Positions 1-5,386 of a DNA stretch of 10,926 nt are shown here, one piece after another. Origin of the DNA: Thermoleophilia bacterium (GTDB lineage Bacteria; Actinomycetota; Thermoleophilia; Miltoncostaeales; Miltoncostaeaceae); the NCBI GenBank assembly GCA_016463385.1, contig JAEMRL010000039.1:1-10926 (forward strand). The letters are read 5' to 3'. The notes below the pieces were generated by a model that worked only from the letters and a program-made list of their open reading frames with translations, was not told the origin of the DNA and ran no database searches. Numbering within the stretch: position 1 is the stretch's first letter; the number at the start of each line of letters is the position of its first letter. The position numbers were made by a program, and so were the translations under genes.

Positions 1-1
1 C

Positions 2-751
2 CTGCTGGCGCTCTTCGCCCGCCACGAGGGGCGGGCGAAGAGCCCGATGCTCGACCTGGCGCTGCTGCGCCGCCGGTCGCTGGCGACCGCCAACCTGGCG
101 GCGATGGCCTCCTCGGCCGCCCTGTTCGGCGTCCTCATCCTGCTGCCCTTCTACCTCACGGCGGTGCTGGGCTTCGATCCCGTGCTGCTGGCCCTCGCCA
201 TCACCCCGATCGCCGGCTCGTTCATGCTGGTCGCCCCGCTCGCAGGCCGCGTGATCCACCGGGTCGGATCCGACCGGCTCGCCACCGCCGGCTTCCTGAT
301 CTCGGCCGCGGGCGCGGCATGGATGGCGGTCGCCGCCACCGCACAGGACTACACCGCCCTGCTGCCCGGCATCGTCGGCTTCGGCGTCGGCCTGGCGATC
401 TCCACCTCGCCGATCACCCTCACGGCGATCCACGACGTCCCCCCCGGGCGCCTCGGCGTGGCGTCCGCCCTGCCCAACATCAGCCGCTACATCGGCGGCG
501 CGCTCGGCGGCGCGCTGCTCGGCGCCGTGCTCCACGCGCACCTGACCACCGGGCTCGACCGGGCCCTGGGGCAGCTCTCGCCGGGCGGCCGCGATCTCGT
601 GGCCGAGGGCTTCCGCTCGGCCGTGCTCCTCGCGGTCGCGTTCCTCCTCCTCGCGGCGGTCGCCGCCGCGAGGATGCCGCGCCTCGACCCCTACGAGACG
701 GCGCCTGCGGGCGCCACCACCGCGCCGCTCGACGCCCCGCTGCCCCGCTGA
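2..751 (+). CDS. MFS multidrug-type transporter, DHA2 (EmrB/QacA) family, C-terminal part
   Basis: The reading frame is open from base 2 to the TGA at 749-751, so the N-terminal half lies outside the window. The first in-frame ATG (47) sits inside the family's central loop (SPMLDLALLRRR), where these proteins carry a conserved Pro-Leu/Met-(Leu/Asp)-Leu stretch before the next membrane helix, so it is not a true start. What remains is a series of hydrophobic helices with short loops. It includes the late DHA2 pattern of PPGRLGVASALPNISRYIGG, the usual Pro-x-x-x-x-Gly-x-Ala-Ser-Ala-x-x-Asn-x-x-Arg-x-x-Gly-Gly motif. A helix near 600-670 is followed by a short Pro/Ala-rich cytoplasmic tail. Members are proton-driven inner-membrane exporters of drugs and other small organic molecules; the substrate here cannot be read. 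It is convergent with the hydrolase at 762-1403, with only 10 bp between the stop codons. Confidence 0.88.
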   Translation: MLALFARHEGRAKSPMLDLALLRRRSLATANLAAMASSAALFGVLILLPFYLTAVLGFDPVLLALAITPIAGSFMLVAPLAGRVIHRVGSDRLATAGFLISAAGAAWMAVAATAQDYTALLPGIVGFGVGLAISTSPITLTAIHDVPPGRLGVASALPNISRYIGGALGGALLGAVLHAHLTTGLDRALGQLSPGGRDLVAEGFRSAVLLAVAFLLLAAVAAARMPRLDPYETAPAGATTAPLDAPLPR

Positions 752-765
752 CCCCCGCGGGTCAG
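748..765. terminator. Hairpin between convergent stop codons (candidate bidirectional terminator)
   Basis: CTGACCC (748-754) and GGGTCAG (759-765) form a perfect 7-bp stem around a 4-nt loop (CCGC). Both TGA stop codons, one per strand, are part of the stem. No T-tract follows on either strand, so intrinsic termination is uncertain. The symmetry could partly result from two TGA stops facing each other. Confidence 0.4.
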
Positions 766-1403
766 ACCGGGGTCGTCAGCCACGCCGAGGCGGCGTCCAG
801 GTCGTCCTGGCCGAGGCCGTGGCCGCGCGGCGACCAGTGCTCGGTGACGTCGGCGCCCCGCGCCCGGAGCGTCGCGACCAGGTCGCGCGCCATCGCCTCC
901 GGGATCATCGCGTCGGCGGTGCCGCCGGCGATGAGGGCGCGGGCGCCGGAGAGGTCGAGGTCCGCCGGCGCCGGCAGCGGCAGCAGGCCGCGGAGCAGCA
1001 CGGCCCCGTCGATCAGGCCCGGGTGCCGGATCATCAGCGCGGTCGCCGCGTTGGCGCCGTTGGAGTAGCCGACCGCGTGGATCGGCCTCCCGCCGAGGTC
1101 GAACTCCACCAGCGCCGCGCGCACCAGCGCCGCGAGCTCGTCGATGCGCTCCTCGATGTCGGGGAAGCGGAACGGGTCGTCGGGCGCCCGCGTGAAGAAG
1201 CGGGCCATCCCGCCCTCGGACACCCGCCCGCGGGGGGAGAGGATGGCGGCGCCCGGCAGCAGCGAGCGTCCGAGGGCCACCATCTCCCGCTCGTCGCCGC
1301 CGGTGCCGTGCAGCATCAGCAGCGATGGCAGCGCGGCGTCGCCGGGGACGAACTCGTGCCGCCACCCGGCAAGGATCGCCGCGCCCTCATGGGGGTTGGT
1401 CAC
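762..1403 (-). CDS. Alpha/beta hydrolase, phospholipase/carboxylesterase family (MhqD-like)
   Basis: A 213-residue serine hydrolase. The GTG start at 1403 overlaps the TGA of the upstream dioxygenase gene as GTGA, which implies translational coupling; a longer reading of the same frame up to 1697 would run antiparallel through that gene and is rejected. The catalytic residues are clear: oxyanion region LHGTGGDE (31-38), nucleophile Ser114 in GYSNG (112-116), Asp164 in GTADAMIP, and His195 in PRGHGLG. The length and the GTGGDE/GYSNGA pattern fit the small carboxylesterase/phospholipase group (COG0400), which includes Bacillus MhqD and is cytoplasmic with no signal peptide. Substrates are probably short acyl esters or products of aromatic ring cleavage. 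The operon partner is a ring-cleaving dioxygenase, as with mhqE-mhqD in Bacillus, so a role in removing quinone or hydroquinone products is a reasonable inference. The family call is firm; the substrate is not. Confidence 0.88.
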   Translation of the reverse strand: MTNPHEGAAILAGWRHEFVPGDAALPSLLMLHGTGGDEREMVALGRSLLPGAAILSPRGRVSEGGMARFFTRAPDDPFRFPDIEERIDELAALVRAALVEFDLGGRPIHAVGYSNGANAATALMIRHPGLIDGAVLLRGLLPLPAPADLDLSGARALIAGGTADAMIPEAMARDLVATLRARGADVTEHWSPRGHGLGQDDLDAASAWLTTPV

Positions 1404-2326
1404 GCCGCCGCCGCGGGCCAGCTCGCGCGCGGGTCGGGGAGCGGCGTCAGCCGCGACTCGACCTCGGCGCGGTGGGGCTCCAGCCAGCTCGGCAGGATCA
1501 CCCGGCTGCCAAGCTCCTCCAGCGGGAGGTCGCGGGTGAAGCCCGGCCCGTCGTCGGCGATCTCGTAGAGCACTCCGCTCGGCTCCCGGAAGTAGATGGA
1601 GTGGAAGTAGTAGCGGTCGATCACCCGCGTCGCGCCGATCCTCGCCTCCTGCAGGCGCACGTCCCAGAGCGGGTGCTCGGCCACGCTCGTGCCCCACGCG
1701 ACGTGGTGCACCGTGCCCGCGCCCTGCAGCGACCGCTCGGCCGGCGGGGCGTCGAAAGCGATCGTGCCCCCGCGCCGCTCGCCGCGCAGCTCCCAGGTGG
1801 CCTCATCGACGCGGTGGGCGCCGAGGACGCCCTCGAGCAACGGGCCGCTGCGCTCCGGCGAGCCATAGGCCCGCACGGCGACGAAGCCCCCGATGGCGTG
1901 CTCGCCGGGGATCTCCGGGTGGTGGGCGCGCAGGGGCTCGTCGGCCGTGTCGACGACGAGCTCGTGGCCGATGCCCTCGGGGTCGTCGAACCGCAGCGCG
2001 TCGCCCTCGCGGACGGCCTCGACGCCCTCGGCCCCCAGGCGGTCGGCCCAGAAGCCGATCGCCTCGGGTGACCCGACCCGCGACACGATCCGGTGGACCA
2101 TGCCCCGGCCGGCGCGGCCGCGCGGTGCGCCCGGATACTCGAAGAAGGTCAGCTCGGCGCCCGGCGAGCCCTGCTCGTCGGCGTAGAAGAGGTGGTAGAC
2201 GCCCGGATCGTCCTGGTTGACGGTCTTCGCGGTGAGCCGCAGGCCGAGGACCCGCGTGTAGAAGTCCAGGTTCCGCGGGGCGTCTCCCGTGATGGCGCTG
2301 ATGTGGTGGATCCCCTCGAGCCTCAT
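1400..2326 (-). CDS. Ring-cleaving dioxygenase, VOC/glyoxalase fold (MhqO/MhqE-like)
   Basis: A 308-residue protein with two VOC modules. Module 1 (about 4-125) opens with GIHHISAITGD and RNLDFYTRVLGLRL. Module 2 (about 145-260) has GTVHHVAWG and ends FREPSGVLYEIADDGPGF. Likely metal ligands are His7 or His8, His207 or His208, and Glu255, as in type I extradiol dioxygenases. The TVNQDDPGVYHLFYADEQGSPG stretch (35-56) is the usual signature of the MhqO/MhqE hydroquinone dioxygenase group. The ATG at 2326 is chosen because GGAGAGG lies 8 nt upstream; the longer TTG-initiated reading from 2362 would begin at the edge of the -10 box, before the transcript starts. The gene leads an operon with the hydrolase (GTGA overlap at 1400-1403). 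Its promoter carries two MarR-type palindromes, suggesting induction by phenolic or quinone compounds. A linear glyoxalase role cannot be fully excluded. Confidence 0.87.
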   Translation of the reverse strand: MRLEGIHHISAITGDAPRNLDFYTRVLGLRLTAKTVNQDDPGVYHLFYADEQGSPGAELTFFEYPGAPRGRAGRGMVHRIVSRVGSPEAIGFWADRLGAEGVEAVREGDALRFDDPEGIGHELVVDTADEPLRAHHPEIPGEHAIGGFVAVRAYGSPERSGPLLEGVLGAHRVDEATWELRGERRGGTIAFDAPPAERSLQGAGTVHHVAWGTSVAEHPLWDVRLQEARIGATRVIDRYYFHSIYFREPSGVLYEIADDGPGFTRDLPLEELGSRVILPSWLEPHRAEVESRLTPLPDPRASWPAAAA

Positions 2327-2334
2327 CGGTCCGT

Positions 2335-2341
2335 CCTCTCC
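2335..2341 (-). promoter_or_regulatory. Ribosome binding site of the dioxygenase gene
   Basis: On the minus strand GGAGAGG stands 8 nt before the ATG at 2326. It fixes the start there rather than at the upstream in-frame TTG codon at 2362. Confidence 0.7.
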
Positions 2342-2350
2342 GGATGATCT

Positions 2351-2362
2351 TTGCGTACGCAA
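2351..2362. promoter_or_regulatory. Proximal operator, perfect 12-bp palindrome (MarR-type)
   Basis: TTGCGTACGCAA reads the same on both strands. It shares one base with the -10 box and covers the predicted transcription start of the dioxygenase operon, so a bound repressor would block initiation. The TTGC-N4-GCAA form is typical of MarR-family sites. No regulator gene is visible in the window. Confidence 0.6.
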
Positions 2363-2390
2363 CTATAGCGCCAGGTGCTTGCACACGCAA
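2362..2390 (-). promoter_or_regulatory. Sigma-70-type promoter of the dioxygenase-hydrolase operon
   Basis: Minus-strand -35 TTGCGT (2390-2385), a 17-bp spacer, and -10 TATAGT (2367-2362). This is the best consensus promoter in the window. Transcription should begin near 2355, giving a leader of about 28 nt that contains the RBS. Confidence 0.7.
2379..2390. promoter_or_regulatory. Distal operator, second copy of the palindrome
   Basis: TTGCACACGCAA keeps both TTGC/GCAA arms and differs from the proximal copy at two central positions. It lies exactly 28 bp from that copy and contains the -35 hexamer of the minus-strand promoter. The two copies therefore bracket the promoter. Confidence 0.55.
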
Positions 2391-2458
2391 CGACATCGGC
2401 GAGGCCCGGGCGAGCCCACCGCGCCGGGGCGCATCGTGGCATGCGGGGCCGGAGCCGC

Positions 2459-2470
2459 TACCCTGCCCGG
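2459..2470 (+). promoter_or_regulatory. Candidate -10 of rlmN with near-leaderless start
   Basis: TACCCT (2459-2464) ends 6 nt before the ATG at 2471, and no Shine-Dalgarno sequence precedes that ATG. This spacing would put the transcription start at or next to the start codon. No clear -35 box is visible. Confidence 0.4.
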
Positions 2471-3475
2471 ATGGACCGCGTCGCACTCACCTCCCTCCTG
2501 GCCGAATGGGGCCAGCCCGCCTACCGCGCCCGCCAGGCCATCGAGGCCCAGCGCTCGGGCGCCGACGGGTGGGGCGAGGTGAGCACCCTCCCGGCCGCCC
2601 TGCGCGCCCGGCTCGAGGAGTCGCTGCCGTTCTGGGCCCTGACGCCCGACGCGCGCGTCGAGTCGCGCGACGGCACCGTGAAGTGGGGTCTGCGCGCCGC
2701 CGACGGCGCCGTCGTGGAGGCCGTGCTCATCGCCCACGCCGAGGGCCGGCGCACGGTCTGCGTGTCGAGCCAGGTGGGCTGCGCCCTCGGGTGCAAGTTC
2801 TGCGCCACCGGCGCCATGGGCCCGGGCCGCAACCTGACCGCCTCGGAGATCGTCGACCAGGTGGTGCTGGCCGGCCGCGAGGCCGAGTCGCAGGAGGCGC
2901 GCCTCACGAACGTGGTCTTCATGGGCATGGGCGAGCCGATGCAGAACCTCGACGCCGTGCTGGACGCCTGCGGCACCATCAACCACCCGGAGGGCATCGG
3001 CATCTCGGCGCGCCGCATCGCCATCTCGACGGTCGGCTGGGTGCCGGGCATCGCGGCGCTGGCCGAGCACCCGCTGCCGGTGCGCCTGGCGATCTCGCTC
3101 CACGCGGCCGACGACGCGACGCGCACGTCCCTGATGCCGATCAACGTGCGCTACCCGATCGCCAGCCTGCTGGCGGCATGCCGCCGCTACTGCGACACCA
3201 CCGGCCGGCGCGTGTTCATCGAGTACCTGTTGCTCGACGGCGTCAACGACTCCACCGCCGACGCCCGCCGCCTCGCGCGGCTGCTGCGCGACGGCCGCTT
3301 CCACGTGAACCTGATCGAGTACAACGCCACCGGCGGCGCCTACACCGGCAGCTCGTACGGCCGGCGCGAGGTGTTCATGCGGGCGCTCGCCGAGCTCGGC
3401 CTCGAGGCCTCGGTGCGGCGCTCGCGCGGCGCCGACGTCGCCGCCGCCTGCGGCCAGCTGGCGCGGAGCCGCTAG
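2471..3475 (+). CDS. rlmN: 23S rRNA (adenine-2503-C2)-methyltransferase RlmN, radical SAM
   Basis: A 334-residue radical SAM enzyme that methylates C2 of A2503 in 23S rRNA, and in characterised homologues also A37 of some tRNAs, supporting translational fidelity. The 4Fe-4S motif CxxxCxxC is Cys104, Cys108, Cys111 in SSQVGCALGCKFCATG. The two catalytic cysteines are Cys97 (TVCVSS, 7 residues before the cluster, as in E. coli) and Cys327 (DVAAACGQL). The GMGEPMQN motif (152-159) binds SAM. The N-terminal segment LPAALRARLEE matches the family's RNA-binding accessory region, and the protein is somewhat shorter than the E. coli enzyme. The ATG at 2471 is preferred over upstream in-frame codons because the protein then begins at the family's normal N-terminus. 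It diverges from the dioxygenase operon and converges on the peroxiredoxin gene. Single-copy housekeeping context and intact RlmN features make Cfr-type resistance unlikely. Confidence 0.95.
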   Translation: MDRVALTSLLAEWGQPAYRARQAIEAQRSGADGWGEVSTLPAALRARLEESLPFWALTPDARVESRDGTVKWGLRAADGAVVEAVLIAHAEGRRTVCVSSQVGCALGCKFCATGAMGPGRNLTASEIVDQVVLAGREAESQEARLTNVVFMGMGEPMQNLDAVLDACGTINHPEGIGISARRIAISTVGWVPGIAALAEHPLPVRLAISLHAADDATRTSLMPINVRYPIASLLAACRRYCDTTGRRVFIEYLLLDGVNDSTADARRLARLLRDGRFHVNLIEYNATGGAYTGSSYGRREVFMRALAELGLEASVRRSRGADVAAACGQLARSR

Positions 3476-3489
3476 ACCGCAGGCGGTCC

Positions 3490-3505
3490 GGGGTCCGCGG
3501 GCCCC
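3490..3505. terminator. GC hairpin between rlmN and the peroxiredoxin gene
   Basis: GGGGTC (3490-3495) pairs with GGCCCC (3500-3505), with one G-U pair, around the loop CGCG. It fills the space just before the peroxiredoxin stop codon. A second small hairpin, GACCG-CAGG-CGGTC (3475-3488), begins on the last base of the rlmN stop. There is no T-tract, so the termination role is tentative. Confidence 0.35.
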
Positions 3506-3976
3506 TCAGGTCGTGCAGACCGACAGGGCGGCGAAGTAGTGCTCCTCGTCCTGCATCAGGCCGGGGTGCTCCGTGAGGGAGACGCCCTGCACGATGCCCT
3601 CCTTGTCGATGACGAAGGTCGCCCTGCCCGAGAACCCGTTCTGCTCGCGATAGACGCCGTAGGCCCGGCTGACCAGGCCCTTCGGCTCGAAGTCGGCCAG
3701 CAGGATCGCGTCCGTCAGGCCGAGCTCGTCCGCGAACCTCCCCTGGACGTACCGCGAGTCGACCGAGACGCCGAGAACCTGCGCGTCGCCGTCGGCGTAG
3801 CGCTCGCCGCTGGTGCGCACCTGGGTCAGCTGGGTCGTGCACACCTCGCTGAAGGCGAGCGTGTAGAAGACCAGCACCACGTTCTTGCGGCCGCGGAACG
3901 ACGAGAGGGTGACGTCCTCGTCGTCGGGGTTCTTCAGCGTGAAATCGGGGGCCTCCTGGCCGACCTCGATCGCCAT
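3506..3976 (-). CDS. Peroxiredoxin, AhpE-like, with altered active-site loop
   Basis: A 156-residue thioredoxin-fold peroxidase, about the length of mycobacterial AhpE. It should reduce hydrogen peroxide and organic peroxides in the cytoplasm with electrons from a thiol partner. It has the family start VGQEAPDFTLKN, strand VVLVFYTLAF, peroxidatic Cys46, Arg118 in GRATFVID, and the VLGVSVDS strand. The canonical Pro-x-x-x-Thr-x-x-Cys loop reads Thr39-Leu-Ala-Phe-Ser43-Glu-Val-Cys46: Thr to Ser is common, but loss of the Pro is not. A second cysteine, Cys154, is the third-last residue and might act as a resolving cysteine. The ATG at 3976 has GAGGAG 6 nt upstream. It diverges from the small membrane protein gene and converges on rlmN. 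The fold call is firm; normal activity is likely but not proven given the loop change. Confidence 0.9.
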   Translation of the reverse strand: MAIEVGQEAPDFTLKNPDDEDVTLSSFRGRKNVVLVFYTLAFSEVCTTQLTQVRTSGERYADGDAQVLGVSVDSRYVQGRFADELGLTDAILLADFEPKGLVSRAYGVYREQNGFSGRATFVIDKEGIVQGVSLTEHPGLMQDEEHYFAALSVCTT

Positions 3977-3982
3977 GCGGTG

Positions 3983-3988
3983 CTCCTC
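3983..3988 (-). promoter_or_regulatory. Ribosome binding site of the peroxiredoxin gene
   Basis: Minus-strand GAGGAG, 6 nt before the ATG at 3976. This gene is therefore read with a leader, unlike its divergent neighbour. Confidence 0.6.
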
Positions 3989-4009
3989 GCTCGTTCGGTC
4001 CGGACATCA

Positions 4010-4064
4010 GGGACGTTAGACAGGTGCGCCTGATGCGGGTCCGCCGTCGGGGCGCTAACGTCCC
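4010..4064. promoter_or_regulatory. Divergent promoter region with perfect 10-bp inverted repeat
   Basis: GGGACGTTAG (4010-4019) and CTAACGTCCC (4055-4064) are exact inverted copies, 35 bp apart, between the divergent peroxiredoxin and small membrane protein genes. Each arm reads CTAACGTCCC in the direction of its own gene, so TAACGT could be the -10 box of both promoters. For the rightward gene the -10 (4056-4061) ends 7 nt before the GTG start. Neither side has a good -35 box. The arms may instead be binding sites of a shared regulator. Confidence 0.5.
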
Positions 4065-4068
4065 GCCC

Positions 4069-4278
4069 GTGTCGGCGCCCCCCGAGAAGCCACGGCGTTC
4101 CGCACGCCCTCCCGAGACCGGCTGGGAGCTCGGCGCCGGCGGCCTGACCAAGGTCGCGTGGGGGATCCTCGCCGTCCTGCTGGTCGCCCTCGGGGTGATC
4201 CTGCTGGTCAGCGGATACATCGGATACGGCGGAATGATCCTGATCCTGGCCGCGGCCGCGGCCGTGAACCTGCTCTGA
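4069..4278 (+). CDS. Small membrane protein of unknown function
   Basis: A 69-residue protein from GTG 4069 to TGA 4276-4278. A polar, Pro/Arg-rich N-terminus (about 1-25) is followed by two hydrophobic stretches, VAWGILAVLLVALGVILLVSG and MILILAAAAAVNLL, joined by a short Gly/Tyr turn (GYIGYGG). This suggests a two-helix membrane hairpin. I recognise no family. The GTG is chosen because a TAACGT -10-like box ends 7 nt before it, which fits a leaderless transcript; an upstream in-frame ATG at 4024 would lie before that transcript start. The stop overlaps a possible CTG start of the next small gene, so the two probably form one unit. It diverges from the peroxiredoxin gene; no functional link is shown. 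Confidence 0.65.
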   Translation: MSAPPEKPRRSARPPETGWELGAGGLTKVAWGILAVLLVALGVILLVSGYIGYGGMILILAAAAAVNLL

Positions 4279-4463
4279 CCACGGAGGCGGCACGCGACGC
4301 CGAGGCGCTGGCGCACGCCCTCCGGACGGCGCTGCCCGACGCGGATCCGTTCGAGGTCGGGCCCGACGACCTGGCCCGCGAGGTCGCGGCGGCGGGCGCC
4401 GATCCGGCCGACGACGCCCTCGTGTCGGCCGCCCTGGTGGCCTGGGAGTCGCTGATCCACTAG
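4275..4463 (+). CDS. Small acidic protein of unknown function, probable CTG start
   Basis: The frame runs to TAG at 4461-4463, with nearly every codon from 4278 on ending in G or C, as in real genes of this genome. The product, about 62 residues, is acidic, Ala/Asp-rich and likely helical (TTEAARDAEALAHALRTALP, ending AALVAWESLIH). There is no ATG, GTG or TTG near the start of the coding-like region. The only standard start is GTG 4158, which would force a long Arg/Pro-rich stretch that looks like a shadow of the membrane gene. The CTG at 4275 overlaps the preceding TGA as CTGA, mimicking the ATGA and GTGA couplings elsewhere here. No family is recognised. A start-codon or sequence problem is the alternative. 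Confidence 0.5.
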   Translation: MTTEAARDAEALAHALRTALPDADPFEVGPDDLAREVAAAGADPADDALVSAALVAWESLIH

Positions 4464-4485
4464 CCCGTTCTGGCCGCCGGGACGG

Positions 4486-4515
4486 TTTACCCCGAGCATG
4501 CATGGGGACTAGGCT
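4486..4515 (+). promoter_or_regulatory. Candidate promoter of the amino acid ABC importer operon
   Basis: TTTACC (4486-4491), an 18-bp spacer and TAGGCT (4510-4515) form a moderate sigma-70-like promoter. The leader of about 20 nt includes a strong RBS. The spacer contains the near-palindrome listed at 4490-4507. Confidence 0.4.
4490..4507. promoter_or_regulatory. Near-palindrome in the promoter spacer (operator candidate)
   Basis: CCCCGAGCATGCATGGGG is symmetric at 7 of 9 base pairs: CCCC/GGGG arms around GCATGC. It lies almost wholly between the proposed -35 and -10 boxes of the ABC operon, where a bound repressor would block the polymerase. Confidence 0.3.
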
Positions 4516-4530
4516 CTCCGGCAATCTGAC

Positions 4531-4537
4531 GGGAGGG
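4531..4537 (+). promoter_or_regulatory. Ribosome binding site of the binding-protein gene
   Basis: GGGAGGG stands 4 nt before the ATG at 4542 and supports that start. Confidence 0.65.
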
Positions 4538-4541
4538 TCGA

Positions 4542-5354
4542 ATGCGCAAGCTTCTCTGGGTCCTGCTGATCGCCGTCCTGGCGCTCGGCGCGGCCGCATG
4601 TGGTGACGACGACGGCGACGAGGGTGCGGCGAGCACCCCCGCCACCTCCACGACGGCCGACCTCGGGCTCCTCACCCCGGGCACGCTGAGCGTGGCGAGT
4701 GACATCCCCTACCAGCCGTTCGAGTTCTTCGACCCGGGCTCGACCGAGGCCAAGGGCTTCGACGTCGACCTCGTCACGGCGATCGCCGGGACGCTCGGCA
4801 TCACGGACGTGCAGTTCGTCGACCAGTCGTTCGACTCGATCATCCTGAGCATCAAGCAGGGCCGCTTCGACATGTCCGCCTCCTCCTGGACGATCACGCC
4901 CGAGCGGGCGAAGGAGGTCGCGTTCGGCGACCCGTACTTCAGCGCCAACCAGGCCATCCTGGTGCAGGAGGACTCCACGGTCGCCAGCCTCGACGACCTC
5001 GAGGGCAAGAAGATCGGCGCCCAGCGGGCGACGGTCGGCGCCGACCTCGCGGCCACCGTGCCCGGGGCCGAGGTGCTGCGGTACGAGTCGGCCGACGACG
5101 CCTTCAACGCGCTCGCCCAGGGCCGTGTCGAGGCCGCCATCACCGACTACCCGGTCGTCGCGTACGCGTCGGCTCAGAAGCCGACCCTGAAGGTCGCGGC
5201 CGAGGTGCCGGGCAACCTGGCCCTCGGGCTGATGTTCCCGAAGGAGAACGCCGCCCTGCTGGAGGCCTTCAACACCGGCCTCGAGACGATCAAGGCGGAC
5301 GGCACCTACGACGAGATCTACGCCAAGTGGTTCGGCGAGGCGCCCGCCTCGTAG
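4542..5354 (+). CDS. Polar amino acid ABC transporter substrate-binding lipoprotein
   Basis: A 270-residue family 3 solute-binding protein (PBP2 fold). The N-terminus MRKLLWVLLIAVLALGAAAC is a lipoprotein signal, with a lipobox ending at Cys20; an acidic linker rich in Asp, Thr and Ala (21-43) tethers the domain outside the membrane. The mature domain starts near GTLSVASDIPYQPFEFFD and has the family's FDVDLVTAIAGTLG and SSWTITPERAKEVAFGDPYF segments. Arg122 lies in the segment that binds the alpha-carboxylate of the ligand, and Asp202 (ITDYPVV) probably contacts the amino group. The domain closes with IKADGTYDEIYAKWFGE. It delivers a polar amino acid to the permease encoded 32 bp downstream; which one cannot be decided, and glutamine, arginine or cystine are all possible. 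It is first in a three-gene operon with its own promoter and RBS. Confidence 0.93.
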   Translation: MRKLLWVLLIAVLALGAAACGDDDGDEGAASTPATSTTADLGLLTPGTLSVASDIPYQPFEFFDPGSTEAKGFDVDLVTAIAGTLGITDVQFVDQSFDSIILSIKQGRFDMSASSWTITPERAKEVAFGDPYFSANQAILVQEDSTVASLDDLEGKKIGAQRATVGADLAATVPGAEVLRYESADDAFNALAQGRVEAAITDYPVVAYASAQKPTLKVAAEVPGNLALGLMFPKENAALLEAFNTGLETIKADGTYDEIYAKWFGEAPAS

Positions 5355-5386
5355 TGCCCTGATCGCCGACAGCGAGGGGCCGCGCC

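Noticed and set aside
319..1068. Plus-strand open frame bridging the MFS and hydrolase genes
   Set aside because: Its translation is Arg/Pro-rich shadow sequence, and both overlapping genes carry firm family motifs.
2327..2362. N-terminal extension of the dioxygenase (TTG at 2362)
   Set aside because: The extra 12 residues would be encoded by the operator and leader, starting before the likely transcription start; the ATG at 2326 has a good RBS.
2471..3475. Cfr-type ribosomal resistance methyltransferase instead of RlmN
   Set aside because: The sequence has the standard RlmN motifs (SSQVGC, GMGEPMQN, AACGQL), sits among housekeeping genes and shows no transfer signs.
3375..4499. Minus-strand 374-residue open frame across peroxiredoxin and neighbours
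   Set aside because: It spans several real genes on both strands, with Arg/Gly-rich low-complexity translation typical of stop-free frames in GC-rich DNA.
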